Shown here: in pieces, positions 7,690 through 15,565 of the stretch | Numbering within the stretch: position 1 is the stretch's first letter | Layout: each line of letters begins with the position of its first letter | Translations under genes and position numbers: made by a program | Notes under the pieces: generated by a model | Database searches by the model: none | What the model saw: only the letters and a program-made list of their open reading frames with translations | Told to the model about the DNA's origin: nothing | Source of the DNA: Oscillospiraceae bacterium | GTDB lineage: Bacteria; Bacillota; Clostridia; Oscillospirales; Ruminococcaceae | Reading direction: 5' to 3' | DNA length: 64,000 nucleotides | NCBI GenBank assembly: GCA_031280965.1 | Contig: JAITFZ010000015.1 | Span: 1 to 64,000 of the forward strand

Positions 7690-8139
7690 TTACTTATTGG
7701 CTTTCAAGGCATTTCGGGCTTTCTTTATATTCACTAAATCGTTGGAAAGCAGTTCTTCAACCTTTGAAAGCGTGTTGTCAATATACTCGTTAGTGGTGTT
7801 TCGCAGTTCTTTGGACTTTTGATGAGCGGAAGCTATGATTTCGTTGGAGCGCTGCTGTGCGTGGCGGGTAATTTCCTGATGAGAAACGAGCTGTTTTGCT
7901 CTTTCTTCCGCCCTTTTGATAATCATGTCGGCTTCGCCCTTAGCTTCAGAAACGATGTCTTTTCTGTCTTGAGTGATTTTTTTCGCCTGTTTGAATTCAT
8001 TGGGCATATTAAGCCTGATTTCGTCAACAAGCTCGCGCATCTTTTCCACGTCAACAAGGCTTTTCTTGTTGGAAAAAGGCACCTGCATTGCCTTATCAAG
8101 GGTATCGTCCATCATTTCCAAGATTTCTTCTATTCTCAT
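7690..8139 (-). CDS. Coiled-coil protein, 'ATPase'/F0-b-like family next to coaD
   Basis: A 149-residue soluble, charged, mainly helical protein. Residues 45-130 are a continuous coiled coil rich in Lys, Glu and Ala, with AKGEADMIIKRAEERAKQ resembling the F-type ATP synthase b subunit and DivIVA-like proteins. Proteins of this type are often found directly beside coaD in Clostridia and annotated 'ATPase' or 'F0 subunit b' although no nucleotide-binding motif is present; none is visible here either. AAGGGG lies 7 bases before the ATG. It is 16 bp downstream of coaD on the same strand and likely co-transcribed with it. The exact role is unknown. Confidence 0.7.
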   Translation of the reverse strand: MRIEEILEMMDDTLDKAMQVPFSNKKSLVDVEKMRELVDEIRLNMPNEFKQAKKITQDRKDIVSEAKGEADMIIKRAEERAKQLVSHQEITRHAQQRSNEIIASAHQKSKELRNTTNEYIDNTLSKVEELLSNDLVNIKKARNALKANK

Positions 8140-8155
8140 ATGTTTACCCCTTCGG

Positions 8156-8659
8156 TTATTTCTGTTTTTTTATTTTTAATTTTGCTTGTATGTCTGTCAG
8201 TATGGTGTGAGGTACGAATGCGCTTATATCCCCGCCGAACATGGCGATTTGCTTAACCATGCTTGACGAAAGGAAAGTGCCGGTAACATCTGCCGCCAAA
8301 AAAACGGTTTCCGCTTTATAAAATAAGTCCTTGTTAACTAACGCCATTTGGAATTCCGCCTCAAAGTCAGACATAGCGCGGAGCCCCTTAACAATTACGT
8401 CTGCTTCCCGCTTTTTAAAGTAATCCACCAAAAGACCATCGTGTGTGTCAACTTCAATGTTTTCCGGGTTTTTGAGCGTATTAAACGAGCGCTTTAGAAA
8501 ATCCATGCGCTCTTCCAGGGTAAAAAAGCAGTCGGGCTTTGCCGGATTTGTTGAAACTAAAACAATCAGCTTGTCAAAAAGCTTAGCCGCACGACCTATT
8601 ATATCCAAATGCCCATAAGTTACAGGGTCGAAACTGCCGGGATAAATCGCTGTTTTCAT
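8156..8659 (-). CDS. coaD: Phosphopantetheine adenylyltransferase
   Basis: A 167-residue protein catalysing the fourth step of coenzyme A synthesis: ATP plus 4'-phosphopantetheine gives dephospho-CoA and pyrophosphate. It has the nucleotidyltransferase signature YPGSFDPVTYGHLD (with the TxGH motif) at residues 6-19, the VKGLRAMSDFEAE substrate region and the C-terminal LSSSMVKQIA segment. Length fits the family (about 160). The frame stays open 8 codons upstream (MKKGLYEN), but CoaD proteins begin with the equivalent of MKTAIYPGSFDP and the upstream codons belong to the dispersed leader repeat at 8660-8740, so I place the start at 8659. Confidence 0.95.
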   Translation of the reverse strand: MKTAIYPGSFDPVTYGHLDIIGRAAKLFDKLIVLVSTNPAKPDCFFTLEERMDFLKRSFNTLKNPENIEVDTHDGLLVDYFKKREADVIVKGLRAMSDFEAEFQMALVNKDLFYKAETVFLAADVTGTFLSSSMVKQIAMFGGDISAFVPHTILTDIQAKLKIKKQK

Positions 8660-8740
8660 ATTTTCATAAAGTCCTTTCTTCACTAATTAAGGAATGAAAG
8701 CAACATTTTCCCCGTTCCGGTTGTATTTTGTTTCAAACTT
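8660..8740 (-). repeat. Dispersed 5' leader element, copy E (before coaD)
   Basis: Minus-strand copy of an element found five times in this window. It opens with AAGTTTGAAACAAAATACAA, continues with GGAACGGGGAAAATG and ends GTGAAGAAAGGACTTTATG plus AAAAT, immediately before the coaD ATG. This copy is of the short type: it has ATTCC where copies B and D carry a 20-bp palindrome. The GAAAGGA near the end is the only Shine-Dalgarno for coaD. Confidence 0.85.
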
Positions 8741-8765
8741 ATGTCCTCCGGACATGAACGGGCGC

Positions 8766-9317
8766 TTACTCCGCCGCTATATTTTCGTATATAGTTACAT
8801 TTTTTTTGCCGTGCCTGTAGGTCTTGCGGATTTTATATATTCCGCATACGTCGGGGACTTTGCACTCTTTTTCATATTCGCAGACTATAAGTCCGTTTCG
8901 GCTCATTTTCGGGATTAAATCCGGTAATGTCCGGTTGATTAAGTTCTGCTCGTAAGGCGGGTCTAAGAAAGCAATGTCAAATTTTACGTCTGCCGGAATC
9001 TTCTTCAAAAAAGCCGCAACGGTGAGCGGCGAAACCTCGCTAATTTCCAAGAAGTTGCAAAGTTTTAAGTTTTCGCGTATGATTGCCGTGCTTTCGGGGG
9101 AGTTGTCCGCAAAATAAACGCGCTTTGCGCCACGGCTCAAAGCCTCGATGCCTATTTGTCCCGTCCCCGCAAACAGGTCGGCAATAACCGCGCCTTCTAT
9201 ATCGAACTGCACTGCGCTGAAAATAGCTTCCTTGACCGAATCCGAGGTCGGGCGAATATTTAAGTTTTTCGGGGCTTTTAATTTACGCCCGCGTGCCGTG
9301 CCGGTGATTATACGCAT
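8766..9317 (-). CDS. rsmD: 16S rRNA (guanine(966)-N(2))-methyltransferase
   Basis: A 183-residue SAM-dependent methyltransferase that modifies G966 of 16S rRNA. Residues 1-30 (MRIITGTARGRKLKAPKNLN and the RPTSDSVKEAIF block) are the conserved RsmD N-terminus. Motif I is IADLFAGTGQIGIEALSRG (SAM binding) and the catalytic N6/N2-type motif is LDPPY at about 117-121. AAAGGA lies upstream of the ATG at 9317. It sits between uvrC and coaD; the rsmD-coaD pairing is common in Firmicutes. Length is normal for the family. Confidence 0.94.
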   Translation of the reverse strand: MRIITGTARGRKLKAPKNLNIRPTSDSVKEAIFSAVQFDIEGAVIADLFAGTGQIGIEALSRGAKRVYFADNSPESTAIIRENLKLCNFLEISEVSPLTVAAFLKKIPADVKFDIAFLDPPYEQNLINRTLPDLIPKMSRNGLIVCEYEKECKVPDVCGIYKIRKTYRHGKKNVTIYENIAAE

Positions 9318-9356
9318 TTATATTCCTTTGCGGTGCTATGCGGATATACGCGCACC

Positions 9357-11204
9357 CTACATGTTTTCTTTTATGAATTCCCGTAGCTCTTCGGCTTTTT
9401 CAAGGCTGATTTTCGCCGCACCTGCCAATTCTTCCGCGTCGGCTTTTTTAATCGCCTGCTTAGTCCTAAAATGCTTCAGAATCGCCGCCGCTTTCTTCTC
9501 TCCTATGCCCGAAACCTTGGTTAATTCAAGCTCATAGCTTTTTTTCTTGTGCGCCGCTCGGCTGAAAGTCACCGAAAATCTGTGAACCTCGTCTTGGATT
9601 TTTGTAATAAGCCCGAAAACCTGCTTGTTCGCCGCTATTTGAATCTCACCGCCGTCAGCGGCAATGGCTCTTGTTCGGTGCTTTTCGTCTTTAACCATAC
9701 CGAACAGCTTTACATCAAGCTCGAATTCGTCTAAAACTTCACGAACCGCCGAAACATGTCCCCGCCCGCCGTCAAGCAATATTAAATCAGGAAGTACGGA
9801 AAAAGCCGGGTCGGGATTTTGGTTGCCGTCGTTATAACGCGCAAGTCTGCGCCTTAAAACTTCGCGCATACAGGCATAATCGTCAAGCCCGGTAACTTCT
9901 TTTATTGTGAATTTTCGGTAGTTCGCCTTAAAAGGTTTTCCGTTTTTATAAACGACCATACCGCCCGCTTTTACAGATTCGCCTATATTGGAAATATCGT
10001 AGCTTTCGATATAAAGCGGCGGTTTTGCGAGACCTAAAATCTTCGCTAACTCTTCGAGCGCGCCGAGTTCCTTAACCGAGCGCCCGACCTTGAGCGAAAG
10101 ATATTCAAGCGCGTTGTTTTTGGCAAGCGCTACCTGCGTCAATCCCTCGCCACGCTTTGGAACTACAATACCGGCTTTCTTTCCGCGCTTTTCCGCGAAG
10201 AATTTTTCAAGAAGCTCTCTGTCTTCCGGTTCTTCTTCGACAAGGATTTCAGGCGGAATTTCAGCGTCCCCGGAATCGTAATATTCAATAAGAAAATCCG
10301 AAAGCATCTGCTTGGGCTCATATTCATCGCCGAGGAAAAAGTTTTCCTTATCGGTGAGCCGTCCGCCGCGGTATTTAATGACTGTAGCCCCGGCAAGCTC
10401 CGCATCGAGAGCCGTTGTAACTATATCGTAATCGGTGGTTTTGGATGTTTGAATCTTTTGTCCGGTTTCGGTTTTCGTAATGGCGTTAATTCTGTCGCGA
10501 AGCCTTGCCGCCTGCTCGAAGTCAAGCCGCTGCGCCGCGTCTTCCATCTCGCCCGTAAGCCGCCGAATACTTTCTTTCGCGCCGTTCTTTATATAGTCAA
10601 GCGCGCTTTGTATAACCCTGTTGTATTCATCTCCTGTAATTTTCCCCCGACAAACGCCCATGCAGCGTTTAATCTGATAATTCAAACAGGGGCGGTCGGA
10701 CTTACCGAGTTCCTGCGGAAACTTTTTATTACAGGACGGCAGCATGAAAATCCGGCAGGTCTCGTCAACCGTCAGCCTTATATTATAGCCGCTCGTGTAA
10801 GGCCCGATGTACGCCGCGTCTTTATCGTCGGTTTGAAGCGCGTATGAAATCCTCGGATATTCGCCGCCCGACACTTTGATATAATTATATCCGGTGGAAT
10901 CTTTAAGTTTTATATTGTATTTCGGGTTGTGGCGTTTTATCAGGCTCGCTTCAAGCACCAGCGCGTCAAGCTCGCTCCCGGTCGCGATAAAATCGAAATC
11001 ATGAATCACTGAAATCAACTTAAAGGTTTTCACCCCATGCGCCGCGATATTGTTAAAATAACTTGAAACACGGCTTTTAAGCGCTTTTGCCTTGCCGATA
11101 TAAATGATTTTACCGCTCTTGTCTTTCATGAGGTAAACGCCGGGGCTTTTTGAAAGTTTCCCCGCTTTTTCTCTTAAAAAGCCGAGATTTTCATTTACTT
11201 CCAA
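9357..11204 (-). CDS. uvrC: Excinuclease ABC subunit C
   Basis: A 615-residue nucleotide-excision-repair endonuclease that makes the two incisions around a lesion bound by UvrB. Domains in order: GIY-YIG nuclease (about 16-95, with GVYLMKD and IIYIGKAKALKSRV), Cys-rich linker (CLNYQIKRCMGVCRG), UVR domain that contacts UvrB (about 205-240), RNase H-like second nuclease (about 375-540, with SYDISNIGE and LLDGGRGHV) and a C-terminal helix-hairpin-helix pair (VSGIGEKKAAAILKHF). Length is typical. The start is TTG at 11204, 2 bases after the DegV stop and inside the same transcript, with AAGGGAAG as Shine-Dalgarno; no in-frame ATG is better placed. Confidence 0.96.
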   Translation of the reverse strand: MEVNENLGFLREKAGKLSKSPGVYLMKDKSGKIIYIGKAKALKSRVSSYFNNIAAHGVKTFKLISVIHDFDFIATGSELDALVLEASLIKRHNPKYNIKLKDSTGYNYIKVSGGEYPRISYALQTDDKDAAYIGPYTSGYNIRLTVDETCRIFMLPSCNKKFPQELGKSDRPCLNYQIKRCMGVCRGKITGDEYNRVIQSALDYIKNGAKESIRRLTGEMEDAAQRLDFEQAARLRDRINAITKTETGQKIQTSKTTDYDIVTTALDAELAGATVIKYRGGRLTDKENFFLGDEYEPKQMLSDFLIEYYDSGDAEIPPEILVEEEPEDRELLEKFFAEKRGKKAGIVVPKRGEGLTQVALAKNNALEYLSLKVGRSVKELGALEELAKILGLAKPPLYIESYDISNIGESVKAGGMVVYKNGKPFKANYRKFTIKEVTGLDDYACMREVLRRRLARYNDGNQNPDPAFSVLPDLILLDGGRGHVSAVREVLDEFELDVKLFGMVKDEKHRTRAIAADGGEIQIAANKQVFGLITKIQDEVHRFSVTFSRAAHKKKSYELELTKVSGIGEKKAAAILKHFRTKQAIKKADAEELAGAAKISLEKAEELREFIKENM

Positions 11205-11206
11205 TA

Positions 11207-12079
11207 TTATCTTCCCTTACCTTTAAAGAAAATCGCAATTGTCCCGGGACCGCTGTGTGCGCCGATAATCGGGGTTAAGTAGTCGGATATAATATCCTTT
11301 GCGCCGATGCGCTCCTCAATAAGCTTTTCCACGTACTTCGCATCTTCGGCGCAGTCGCCGTGAACTATGGCGATAGTCTGCTCCTTTGGGTTGGTTATTG
11401 TTTCGGCTATCTTGTCCACGAGAGCAGAAAGCGACTTTTTGCGTCCCTGAACCTTGTCATATTTTTCGAGTTTGCCTTCGTTTGTGACGTGCATGACGGG
11501 CTTTACGCCGAGCAGTGAGCCTACTAAGGCGGTTGCGGGGCTTATGCGTCCGCCGCGCTTTAAATATACTAAGTCTTCTACAGTAAACAGATGAATAAAA
11601 TTAAGCTTGTCGGCTTCAAGGCTGTCGCGGATTTCTTCCATAGATTTGCCGCTATCGCGCATACTGACCGCGTAATGAATCAGCAAACCCAATGCGTAGG
11701 TTACGCAAAGCGAGTCTATGACATATATTTTCCGGTCGGGATATTTTTCCTTCAGTTCGTCTGCGGTGCTTTTGGCGAAAGAATAAGATGAACTCAAGCC
11801 CGATGAAAAAGAGATGTAGAGTATATCCCTGCCTTCTTCCAAAACCTGTGTGAACCGTTCCTCAAAGGTGGCGGCGTTGATATTGGAGGTGGAAGTGGAC
11901 GCTTTTTCTCTCATGCGCCCGTAGAAATTCTTTAACGAGACATCGTTTTCATTCTCAACATAGCTGTCGAACTCTTCGCCGTCAAGAAGATATTTCAGAG
12001 AAATAATGCCTACATTATTTTTTTCTGCGTATGACGCAGGCAGATTGGATGCGGAATCGGTGATGATGTAAAAGCTCAT
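11207..12079 (-). CDS. DegV family fatty-acid-binding protein
   Basis: A 290-residue DegV-fold protein. The family binds fatty acids and in some Firmicutes feeds them to fatty acid kinase (FakB role). Seen here: N-terminal ITDSASNLP, the STSNINAATFEERF segment, the ISFSSGLSSSYSFAKSTA block that lines the lipid head-group site, and LVYLKRGGRISP. Length is normal. It is the first gene of a unit running into uvrC (2-bp gap) and has a good sigma-A promoter at 12152-12180. A second, more divergent DegV protein is encoded at 49759-50640. Confidence 0.9.
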   Translation of the reverse strand: MSFYIITDSASNLPASYAEKNNVGIISLKYLLDGEEFDSYVENENDVSLKNFYGRMREKASTSTSNINAATFEERFTQVLEEGRDILYISFSSGLSSSYSFAKSTADELKEKYPDRKIYVIDSLCVTYALGLLIHYAVSMRDSGKSMEEIRDSLEADKLNFIHLFTVEDLVYLKRGGRISPATALVGSLLGVKPVMHVTNEGKLEKYDKVQGRKKSLSALVDKIAETITNPKEQTIAIVHGDCAEDAKYVEKLIEERIGAKDIISDYLTPIIGAHSGPGTIAIFFKGKGR

Positions 12080-12151
12080 AATTTATGGTTCCTTCCTGTC
12101 ATGCAGTACTTACCGCATTCCTTACGGTGTCTGTTTTGGGCCTATCTACAT

Positions 12152-12180
12152 ATCTTAACATATAAATATAAAGTTGTCAA
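12152..12180 (-). promoter_or_regulatory. Sigma-A promoter of the degV-uvrC unit
   Basis: On the minus strand TTGACA (12175-12180) and TAAGAT (12152-12157) are spaced by exactly 17 bases, about 70 bases upstream of the DegV start. Confidence 0.65.
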
Positions 12181-12196
12181 GTATCATGTTCACCTC

Positions 12197-12226
12197 TTGA
12201 CAACCGCACCATAAATATAATATAAT
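12197..12226 (+). promoter_or_regulatory. Sigma-A promoter of the esterase gene
   Basis: TTGACA (12197-12202) and TATAAT (12221-12226) with an 18-base spacer, about 50 bases before the coding start. It is divergent from, and nearly adjacent to, the degV promoter. Confidence 0.7.
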
Positions 12227-12275
12227 ATAAAAAAAGGCAAATTTTACACGGACAATGGCGAAAGGACGCAAAACA

Positions 12276-13085
12276 ATGACGATTAAGACATTTTTCCTTA
12301 ATAACGAGCGGACTGCGTATGTCAGAGCATTCATTCTGAGCAGAATCGAGGAGGTTCCCTGGACACATAAGCGTCCTGCGGTCGTGGTTTTCCCCGGCGG
12401 CGGTTACGAACGCTGTTCCGACAGGGAAGCCGAGCCGATTGCCATGCGCTACGTTGCCGAGGGTTATAACGCGTTCATACTTAATTACACGTGCGGGAAA
12501 AAATACCCCGCCGCTTTCACCAATGCGGCGTACGCTATGTTTAAGATTAAAGCGCGGGCCGAAGAATTCGGCATAGATAAGGAAAAAATTGCTGTTGTCG
12601 GCGCGTCGGCAGGCGGACACTTAGCCGGCTGTTTGGCTACGATGTGGAGCGACACGGGTATAGTGCGGGTCATAGGTTGCGAGCCGGAGGATATTCGTCC
12701 GGCGGCGGCGGTGCTTTGTTATCCCGTAATCAGCGGCGTGACTTCACCGCACAAGAGTTCATTCCGGATTCTCGCGGGCGATGACGCCACTCCGGCGAAT
12801 CTGTCACGGCTGTCCCTTGAAAACCGCGTAACCCCTAAAACCCCGCCGATATTCCTGTGGTGTACGGCGGACGACGACGCTGTAAGCGCGCATAACAGCA
12901 TAGTTATGGCGAAAGCGTGTGTCAGCAATAACGTTCCGGTGGAACTGCATATGTATGACAGCGGGCCGCACGGGCTTTCCGACTGCTCGAAGGCTTCGGG
13001 TTACGACGAGCGTTATTATGACAAGCACTGCGGCGGCTGGGTTGACTTGTCTGTGAGATTCTTAGAAAAACATCTTGGACTGTAA
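12276..13085 (+). CDS. Alpha/beta hydrolase, acetylxylan-esterase-like
   Basis: A 269-residue cytosolic alpha/beta hydrolase of the BD-FAE/acetyl esterase type. The oxyanion-hole segment is VVFPGGGYERCSDREAEPIA, the nucleophile elbow GASAGGHLA (Ser of GxSxG), the acid is in TADDDAVS, and the catalytic His lies in SGPHGLS near the end. These enzymes remove acetyl or related ester groups, often from plant-polysaccharide fragments; the substrate cannot be read from the sequence. I use the ATG at 12276, which has AAAGGA 9 bases upstream; an in-frame ATG at 12255 precedes that Shine-Dalgarno and is less likely. It is followed directly by leader element A. Confidence 0.85.
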   Translation: MTIKTFFLNNERTAYVRAFILSRIEEVPWTHKRPAVVVFPGGGYERCSDREAEPIAMRYVAEGYNAFILNYTCGKKYPAAFTNAAYAMFKIKARAEEFGIDKEKIAVVGASAGGHLAGCLATMWSDTGIVRVIGCEPEDIRPAAAVLCYPVISGVTSPHKSSFRILAGDDATPANLSRLSLENRVTPKTPPIFLWCTADDDAVSAHNSIVMAKACVSNNVPVELHMYDSGPHGLSDCSKASGYDERYYDKHCGGWVDLSVRFLEKHLGL

Positions 13086-13090
13086 TTAAC

Positions 13091-13165
13091 TAAAACCAAA
13101 ACACGACCGAAACGGGAAAATGATATTTTTATTCCTCACTGATGAAGAAAGGACTTTATGAAAAT
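13091..13165 (+). repeat. Dispersed 5' leader element, copy A (before the LRR lipoprotein)
   Basis: Short-type copy: AACCAAAACACGACCGAAAC, then GGGAAAATGATATTTTTATT, CCTCACT and GATGAAGAAAGGACTTTATG plus AAAAT directly before the ATG. It begins within 10 bases of the stop codon of the esterase gene. Confidence 0.85.
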
Positions 13166-14044
13166 ATGAAAAAGAAATTACTTGCACTGCTTCTTGCACT
13201 TTTTATGGTGCTGACGCTTGTCGCCTGCGGCAAAGAAGATGACCCCGCACCCTCTCCGAGAGAACGAAGCCGTAATTCGCCCGATTCCGCAGGTGAATCG
13301 GCGGCAAATGATGCCCTCACGGCTAACGGAGATGACCCCGATATGTCCGAGATGCCGGACGACCCCGATACGCCCGAGATACCGGACGACCCCGGCGACC
13401 CCGATGTACCCGCCCTGCCCAATGCACAGGATGACTCTGACTACATATTGATTGGCGGAGTGGAGTACAGCAAATCGCTGACAGAACTTATTTTATTTGG
13501 TGAAGGGCTGACCGATGCAGATATAATCCCGATTCAGCACATGACATACCTGAAATATTTAGACTTGGACGGCAACAATATAACCGATTTGTCACCGCTT
13601 GCAGGTCTTGTGAATTTAGAAGCTCTTGATTTAGCAAAAAATAATATCAGGGACATCAGTGCGCTGAGCGGCTTAACAAGATTAGAAGAATTGGTTTTGT
13701 GGGATAATATGATTTCCGACATATCGCCGCTTGCAAAATTAACAAGGCTTGAGTATTTGGATTTGGACTTTAATCTTATCAGAGACCTTACTCCTTTAAG
13801 CGAACTTTTTAATCTGCGCGAGTTGTTTTTATGGGATAATATGATTTCCGACATATCGCCGCTTGCAGGACTTATAAAGCTTACGTTTTTAGACCTTGAC
13901 GAAAATAATATCTCTGACCTGACACCGTTATTCGGGCTTGCGAACTTAGAGTGGCTAAGCATAGTGGATAATCCCTCCGTCAAAGACGCACAGCTCAGGC
14001 AACTTGAAACAGCGCTTCCGGACTGCGATATTAATTCTTCGTGA
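13166..14044 (+). CDS. Leucine-rich-repeat lipoprotein (internalin-like)
   Basis: A 292-residue predicted surface lipoprotein. Signal peptide MKKKLLALLLALFMVLTLVA with lipobox LVAC, then a low-complexity Pro/Asp-rich spacer of about 80 residues containing repeated MPDDPDTPEIPDDP-like units, then six or so tandem 22-residue leucine-rich repeats of the internalin type (LxxLxxLDLDxNxIxDLSPLxxL). Two repeats are near-identical (LFLWDNMISDISPLAGL against LVLWDNMISDISPLAKL). The LRR stack is a typical protein-binding surface. The start is at 13166 because the signal peptide begins there; the upstream codons MKKGLYEN belong to the leader element. The ligand is unknown. Confidence 0.85.
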   Translation: MKKKLLALLLALFMVLTLVACGKEDDPAPSPRERSRNSPDSAGESAANDALTANGDDPDMSEMPDDPDTPEIPDDPGDPDVPALPNAQDDSDYILIGGVEYSKSLTELILFGEGLTDADIIPIQHMTYLKYLDLDGNNITDLSPLAGLVNLEALDLAKNNIRDISALSGLTRLEELVLWDNMISDISPLAKLTRLEYLDLDFNLIRDLTPLSELFNLRELFLWDNMISDISPLAGLIKLTFLDLDENNISDLTPLFGLANLEWLSIVDNPSVKDAQLRQLETALPDCDINSS

Positions 14045-14071
14045 CTCCGGTAAGGCGATTTTCTGTATAAT

Positions 14072-14173
14072 AAGTTTTAAACCAAAATACAACCGAAACG
14101 GGGAAAATGTTGTTTTCGCTTCGTTTTAAAACGAAGCTATCCTCTATCGGTGAAGAAAGCACTTTATGAAAAC
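14072..14173 (+). repeat. Dispersed 5' leader element, copy B (before lysA)
   Basis: Long-type copy: AAGTTTTAAACCAAAATACA, then ACCGAAACGGGGAAAATG, TTGTTTTC and the perfect 20-bp palindrome GCTTCGTTTTAAAACGAAGC, then GGTGAAGAAAGCACTTTATG plus AAAAC before the ATG. It has one change in the Shine-Dalgarno block (GAAAGC instead of GAAAGG). Confidence 0.85.
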
Positions 14174-15427
14174 ATGAAAAAACCATTTATAAATGAAGAA
14201 AAATTAAATGAAATAATCACAAAACACCCGACCCCTTTTCATCTTTATGATGAAAAGGGGATTCGGGAAAATGCCCGCCGTCTGCACGAGGCTTTCGCGT
14301 GGAATAAAGGTTTCCGTGAGTATTTCGCCGTGAAAGCCACGCCAAATCCTTATATAATGAGAATTTTGCAGGAGGAGGGCTGCGGTTTCGACTGCGCGTC
14401 GTATACAGAGCTTCTGCTTGCCGATAAAATCGGCTCCAAAAACGTAATGTTCAGCTCTAACGCCACGCCTGACGAAGATTTTATTCTCGCGTACAACAAC
14501 GGCGCGATTATAAACTTAGACGACTTTACCCATATAGAAGTCCTTGATAAACTCTGCGGAATCCCCCAAACCATAAGTTGCCGCTACAATTCCGGCGGCG
14601 AATTCGGCGTAGAAGCGGGAAACGTCATGGACGTACCGGGTGAAGCGAAGTACGGGTTCACGAAAGAACAGATTATCGAGGGTTTTAAAGTTCTCAAAGC
14701 AAAAGGCGCGAAACACTTCGGAATCCACGCTTTCTTCGCCAGTAATACCCAAACCGAAGAGTATTACCCTGTTTTGGCGGGTATGATGTTCAGGCTTGCG
14801 GTCGAAATCAAGGAAAAAGCAGGCGTTGACATTAACTTCGTAAACCTTTCCGGTGGAATCGGCGTACCGTATGAACCGGATAAGAAACCCCATGATATTT
14901 TTAAAATAGGACAGGGGGTAAAAAAGCAGTTCGAGAGCATAATGATACCGGCAGGACTCGGAGAAGCGGCGATTTACACCGAACTCGGACGCTTCATGCT
15001 TGCACCGCACGGACATCTTATTACAAAAGCGATAAGAGAGAAGAATATATACAGAAAGTATATTAATACCGATGCCTGCTCCTGCGACCTTATGCGCCCC
15101 GCACTTTATAAGTCTTATCATCATATTACAGTCGCGGGAAAGGCACAAGTTGCTCATGACTGCATTTACGATGTGGCGGGCGGGCTGTGCGAAAACAACG
15201 ACAAATTCGCGATACAGCGCTCTTTACCCAGAATTGATACAGGCGATGTTTTGATTATACACGATACCGGCGCGCATGGTTATTCGATGGGGTATAATTA
15301 CAACGGCAAGTTAAGAAGCGCGGAAATTCTGCTTTGCGAAGACGGCTCGTTTAAACTTATACGCAGAGCCGAAACGCCGAAGGATTATTTCAAGACGCTT
15401 GACTTTTCAAAAGATTTTGATTTTTAG
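14174..15427 (+). CDS. lysA: Diaminopimelate decarboxylase
   Basis: A 417-residue fold-III PLP decarboxylase that converts meso-diaminopimelate to lysine, the last step of lysine synthesis. Visible signatures: YFAVKATPNP (the Lys that binds PLP), FGIHAFFASNT (the motif Ser/His region), LSGGIGVPYEP (glycine loop for PLP phosphate), YTELGRFM, DLMRPALYKSYHHI and the C-terminal DTGAHGYSMGYNYNGKLR, which in this family contains residues binding the distal carboxylate. Related carboxynorspermidine and arginine decarboxylases are less likely because the RPALY and NYN...R blocks fit DAP decarboxylase. The start at 14174 follows the leader element. Confidence 0.87.
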   Translation: MKKPFINEEKLNEIITKHPTPFHLYDEKGIRENARRLHEAFAWNKGFREYFAVKATPNPYIMRILQEEGCGFDCASYTELLLADKIGSKNVMFSSNATPDEDFILAYNNGAIINLDDFTHIEVLDKLCGIPQTISCRYNSGGEFGVEAGNVMDVPGEAKYGFTKEQIIEGFKVLKAKGAKHFGIHAFFASNTQTEEYYPVLAGMMFRLAVEIKEKAGVDINFVNLSGGIGVPYEPDKKPHDIFKIGQGVKKQFESIMIPAGLGEAAIYTELGRFMLAPHGHLITKAIREKNIYRKYINTDACSCDLMRPALYKSYHHITVAGKAQVAHDCIYDVAGGLCENNDKFAIQRSLPRIDTGDVLIIHDTGAHGYSMGYNYNGKLRSAEILLCEDGSFKLIRRAETPKDYFKTLDFSKDFDF

Positions 15428-15522
15428 TAATGTCATAAGAATATAATTGATAGGAAAAGTCTTTATATAATGCGAAGCTATGCTCCGCGAACGAAGGACG
15501 TCACTTTTTGCTCGTACAAAAA

Positions 15523-15552
15523 GTAAATCCCCGCCTTGCGGCGGGGATTTAC
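15523..15552. terminator. Bidirectional terminator between lysA and the ABC permease
   Basis: A perfect 13-bp stem (GTAAATCCCCGCC / GGCGGGGATTTAC) with a TTGC loop between convergent genes. TTTTT follows on the minus strand, a T-rich run on the plus strand. Confidence 0.85.
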
Positions 15553-15565
15553 TATGCTTTAATTT

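Noticed and set aside
8660-8683. MKKGLYEN as a true N-terminal extension of CoaD, LysA, GpmI, Ppk1 and the LRR lipoprotein
   Set aside because: The codons are part of a shared DNA repeat, would displace the lipoprotein signal peptide, and are absent from known family members. Translation from there is not excluded and is listed as a test.
12177-12620. Minus-strand open frame over the esterase promoter
   Set aside because: It is antisense to a well-supported hydrolase gene and its promoter and has no recognisable protein features.
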